Of a DNA stretch of 7,814 bases, positions 6,150 through 7,814 are shown one piece after another. Below the pieces are notes generated by a model that was given only the letters and a program-made list of their open reading frames with translations, did no database searches and was not told the DNA's origin. Numbering within the stretch: the first letter of the stretch is position 1; every line of letters starts with the position of its first letter. The stretch covers positions 1 through 7,814 of the forward strand of contig JAFSFU010000179.1 in the NCBI GenBank assembly GCA_017435025.1, given 5' to 3'. Source of the stretch: Lachnospiraceae bacterium (lineage in GTDB: Bacteria; Bacillota_A; Clostridia; Lachnospirales; Lachnospiraceae). The position numbers and the translations under genes are program-made.

Positions 6150-6569
6150 ATGGTTCAGATCATCGCAGGTAAAAAAGGTAAAGGAAAAACAAAATATTTA
6201 TTAGATATGGCTAATACAGCTATTAAAGAAGCTAAAGGTTCTATCGTTTATTTAGATAAGAGTGTTAAACATATGTATGAGCTTAGCAATAAGATCCGTC
6301 TTATCAACGTAGCTGAGTTCCCGGTTAACACTGCGGAAGGTTTTGTTGGTTTCCTTTGTGGTATTATTTCCCAGGATCACGATCTTGAGGTTATGTATCT
6401 TGACAGCTTCTTAAAGCTTGCTAGCCTTGAGGGCGAGGATATTTCCGCAACAATCGCAGCATTAGATCAGCTTAGCGCTAAATATCATGTAAACTTTGTA
6501 TTAAGTGTTTCCTTAGATGCTGATGAGCTTCCGGAAAATGCAAAAGATATGGTTCTGGTTTCCTTATAA
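6150..6569 (+). CDS. Small P-loop NTPase of unknown function
   Basis: The function is not known to me. The protein has 139 residues, no signal peptide and no membrane segment, so it is probably cytoplasmic. A classic Walker A motif, GKKGKGKT, is at residues 7-14 near the very N-terminus. A Walker B-like strand, VMYLD, ends at Asp85. A later strand, VNFVLSVS (114-121), could be the sensor position. This is a minimal RecA- or kinase-like core with no added domain. I recall similar Lachnospiraceae proteins being labelled PilT-like, but nothing here supports pilus function. Of 18 Leu codons 9 are CTT, 8 TTA, one CTG and none TTG, whereas the neighbouring rodA uses CTG and TTG freely. That bias, the strong promoter and ribosome site, and the terminator directly after it indicate a highly expressed single-gene unit. 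ATP binding is likely; the substrate and partners are open. Confidence 0.85.
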   Translation: MVQIIAGKKGKGKTKYLLDMANTAIKEAKGSIVYLDKSVKHMYELSNKIRLINVAEFPVNTAEGFVGFLCGIISQDHDLEVMYLDSFLKLASLEGEDISATIAALDQLSAKYHVNFVLSVSLDADELPENAKDMVLVSL

Positions 6570-6594
6570 ATGACCGCTCCTTATATGCATAATG

Positions 6595-6626
6595 ATGGCA
6601 TGAACATTTTGTTCATGCCATTTTTT
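6595..6626 (+). terminator. Intrinsic terminator after the P-loop gene
   Basis: ATGGCATGAACA (6595-6606) and TGTTCATGCCAT (6610-6621) form a perfect 12-bp stem with a TTT loop, followed directly by TTTTT (6622-6626). It starts 26 nt after the stop codon. It is oriented for + strand transcripts and separates this gene from the HlyD-like gene. Confidence 0.92.
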
Positions 6627-6658
6627 ATGAATCATGAGATAAAGAAATAACTATGAAG

Positions 6659-6727
6659 TAAAAGTGTTGGTTGCACTTTTTCTTTAATCCATTTATAATA
6701 TTAAAAGTGTCCAAATTGCATTTTTTT
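6659..6727. repeat. Two related dyad repeats around the HlyD-like gene promoter
   Basis: TAAAAGTGT occurs at 6659-6667 and again at 6702-6710, 43 bp apart. Each is followed by TTGCA (6671-6675 and 6716-6720) and a T-rich stretch. Each copy is also an inverted repeat: AAAAGTG (6660-6666) with CACTTTT (6674-6680), and AAAAGTG (6703-6709) with CATTTTT (6719-6725, one G-T pair). The first overlaps the -35 box and the second lies in the leader just before the ribosome site. Paired operators are possible, but the region is AT-rich and this is unproven. Confidence 0.5.
6671..6699 (+). promoter_or_regulatory. Candidate sigma-A promoter of the HlyD-like gene
   Basis: A perfect TATAAT at 6694-6699 lies 17 nt after TTGCAC at 6671-6676, a weak -35 box with 3 of 6 matches. 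It sits after a strong terminator and before a gene with no other upstream promoter in view, which supports it. The predicted leader is about 33 nt and includes the second dyad repeat. Confidence 0.5.
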
Positions 6728-6738
6728 GGAGGACTTAT

Positions 6739-7814
6739 ATGGCAAAGAAGAAAAATAAAAAAATAGTTCGATATCGAAAGCCTCTCAATATTAATGTAGG
6801 TATGATCATATTTGCCTTGATTTTTGCATATATGGCTTTTTATGTATATACTTATATGCAGCGTGATAAGATTGAATTTTATGAAGTTGCCGAAGGCAGT
6901 ATTGTGAATGATCAGCGTCATACCGGAATAATTTTAAGAGAAGAAACTACAAAATATACACAGAGTGCAGGCAATATCAATTATTATTTGCGAGAAGGTA
7001 AGAGAGCGGCGGTTGGAACCAGAATATATTCTATCGATGAAACCGGTACTTTGTCTAAATTGTTGGAAGAGCGTTCTGATGGAACAGTTGCTATATCTAA
7101 AGAAAATCTTATATCTTTAAAAAATGAATTATCATCATTTAGTCAGACATTTTCTGAAGAGAGTTTTAAATCAGTGTATGATACAAAATATTCTTTAGAC
7201 TCCGAAGTTTTAGAATATGTAAATGTCGATACATTGAAAAATCTTGACAGTGCTATCGATGAAATCGGTATAAACTTTGAACAGATAAAATCTGATGATG
7301 CCGGGATAATTTCATATTGTGTTGACGGTATGGAGGCATTAACAGCTAATGAGATTCATGCAGAATTATTGGACAAATCTAACTATAAGAAAAACATTAT
7401 AAAGTCCGGTCAATTGGTAGAGATCGGTGCACCGGCATATAAAATAGTTACATCTGGCGATTGGTCAATTGTCTTTTCAATGACAGAAGACGAACGTATT
7501 TTATACCAGGATAAGAATAATTTGACTGTGAAATTTCTTGGCAAAAATTTAGAAACTACAGGAAGCTTTTCAATTATTACAGGTTCTGACGGAAATTATT
7601 ATGGTCAGTTAAGTTTTCACAAATATATGGAACAATTTGTTTCAGAGCGTTTTGTTGATTTTGAAATCATTACTGAAGATGTTACCGGTCTCAAAATTCC
7701 ACGTACAGCAGTTGCAGATGTGAATTTTTTCTTGATTCCGAAAGATTATTTGGTTTTATCTGAAACAGGTCCTGCTCGTGGTTTTTATAAAGAAACGTAT
7801 ACAGAAGATGGTCC
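6739..7814 (+). CDS. HlyD-like membrane-anchored adaptor protein (5' part, runs off right edge)
   Basis: The start and the first 358 codons are visible without a stop. The ATG at 6739 follows GGAGG (6728-6732) by 6 nt. A basic N-terminus (MAKKKNKKIVRYRKP) is followed by one membrane segment at about 20-40, and the rest should lie outside the cell. Two biotinyl/lipoyl-like half motifs flank a roughly 100-residue middle part: one around residues 60-100 (GIILREE, then NINYYLREGKRAAVGTRIYS) and one around 190-240 (AGIISYCVDGMEAL, then IIKSGQLVEIGAPAYKIV). That is the barrel-sandwich layout of HlyD-family periplasmic adaptors. No partner transporter gene is in the window. From memory, Lachnospiraceae often have such a gene just before yggS and sepF, which would give it an envelope or division role; the next genes lie outside and cannot be checked here. 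The gene is richer in TTA and ATA codons than the rodA block. Confidence 0.72.
   Translation, partial: MAKKKNKKIVRYRKPLNINVGMIIFALIFAYMAFYVYTYMQRDKIEFYEVAEGSIVNDQRHTGIILREETTKYTQSAGNINYYLREGKRAAVGTRIYSIDETGTLSKLLEERSDGTVAISKENLISLKNELSSFSQTFSEESFKSVYDTKYSLDSEVLEYVNVDTLKNLDSAIDEIGINFEQIKSDDAGIISYCVDGMEALTANEIHAELLDKSNYKKNIIKSGQLVEIGAPAYKIVTSGDWSIVFSMTEDERILYQDKNNLTVKFLGKNLETTGSFSIITGSDGNYYGQLSFHKYMEQFVSERFVDFEIITEDVTGLKIPRTAVADVNFFLIPKDYLVLSETGPARGFYKETYTEDG

Noticed and set aside
6625..6921. - strand open frame covering the terminator, promoter and start of the HlyD-like gene
   Set aside because: It overlaps clear + strand signals, its AT-rich translation has no motif, and no ribosome site is seen.
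1..7814. Mobile element, CRISPR array, toxin-antitoxin or phage-defence system
   Set aside because: No transposase, integrase, regular repeat-spacer pattern, tRNA-like attachment site or small gene pair of that kind is visible; the region reads as core chromosome.

Overview
The window looks like chromosomal core sequence from a Gram-positive anaerobe of the Clostridia, most likely Lachnospiraceae. This rests on gene order, moderately AT-rich codons, strong AGGAGG ribosome sites, a full MinCDE set, and protein wording recalled from that family (not searched). I see no mobile element, CRISPR array, tRNA or rRNA. Every complete gene lies on the + strand.

Bases 1-6058 are one dense block of envelope and division genes: the 3' part of a class B penicillin-binding protein (PBP2/MrdA type), minC, minD, minE, rodA, mgsA (methylglyoxal synthase) and a D-Ala-D-Ala carboxypeptidase. 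Gaps are 19 nt, 105 nt, 3 nt, a 1-nt overlap, 12 nt and a 22-nt overlap. The only real internal gap is minC-minD, which holds a candidate promoter and a perfect 15-bp palindrome. The block joins the elongation synthase pair (PBP2 transpeptidase and RodA glycosyltransferase), the Min system that restricts where FtsZ assembles, and a wall-trimming enzyme. mgsA is the one metabolic gene.

Bases 6059-6626 are a self-contained unit: a promoter with a consensus -10 box, a strong ribosome site, a small uncharacterised P-loop NTPase gene with strongly biased leucine codons, and a clear intrinsic terminator. Bases 6627-7814 hold a second promoter, flanked by two related dyad repeats, driving a membrane-anchored HlyD-like gene that runs off the right edge.

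I do not see an obviously new multi-gene system. The observations most worth checking are: two long stem-loops buried in the minC and rodA coding sequences; a Glu where characterised methylglyoxal synthases have the catalytic Asp; the small P-loop NTPase; the twin dyads at the HlyD-like promoter; and a carboxypeptidase that appears to be a lipoprotein without the usual C-terminal anchor.
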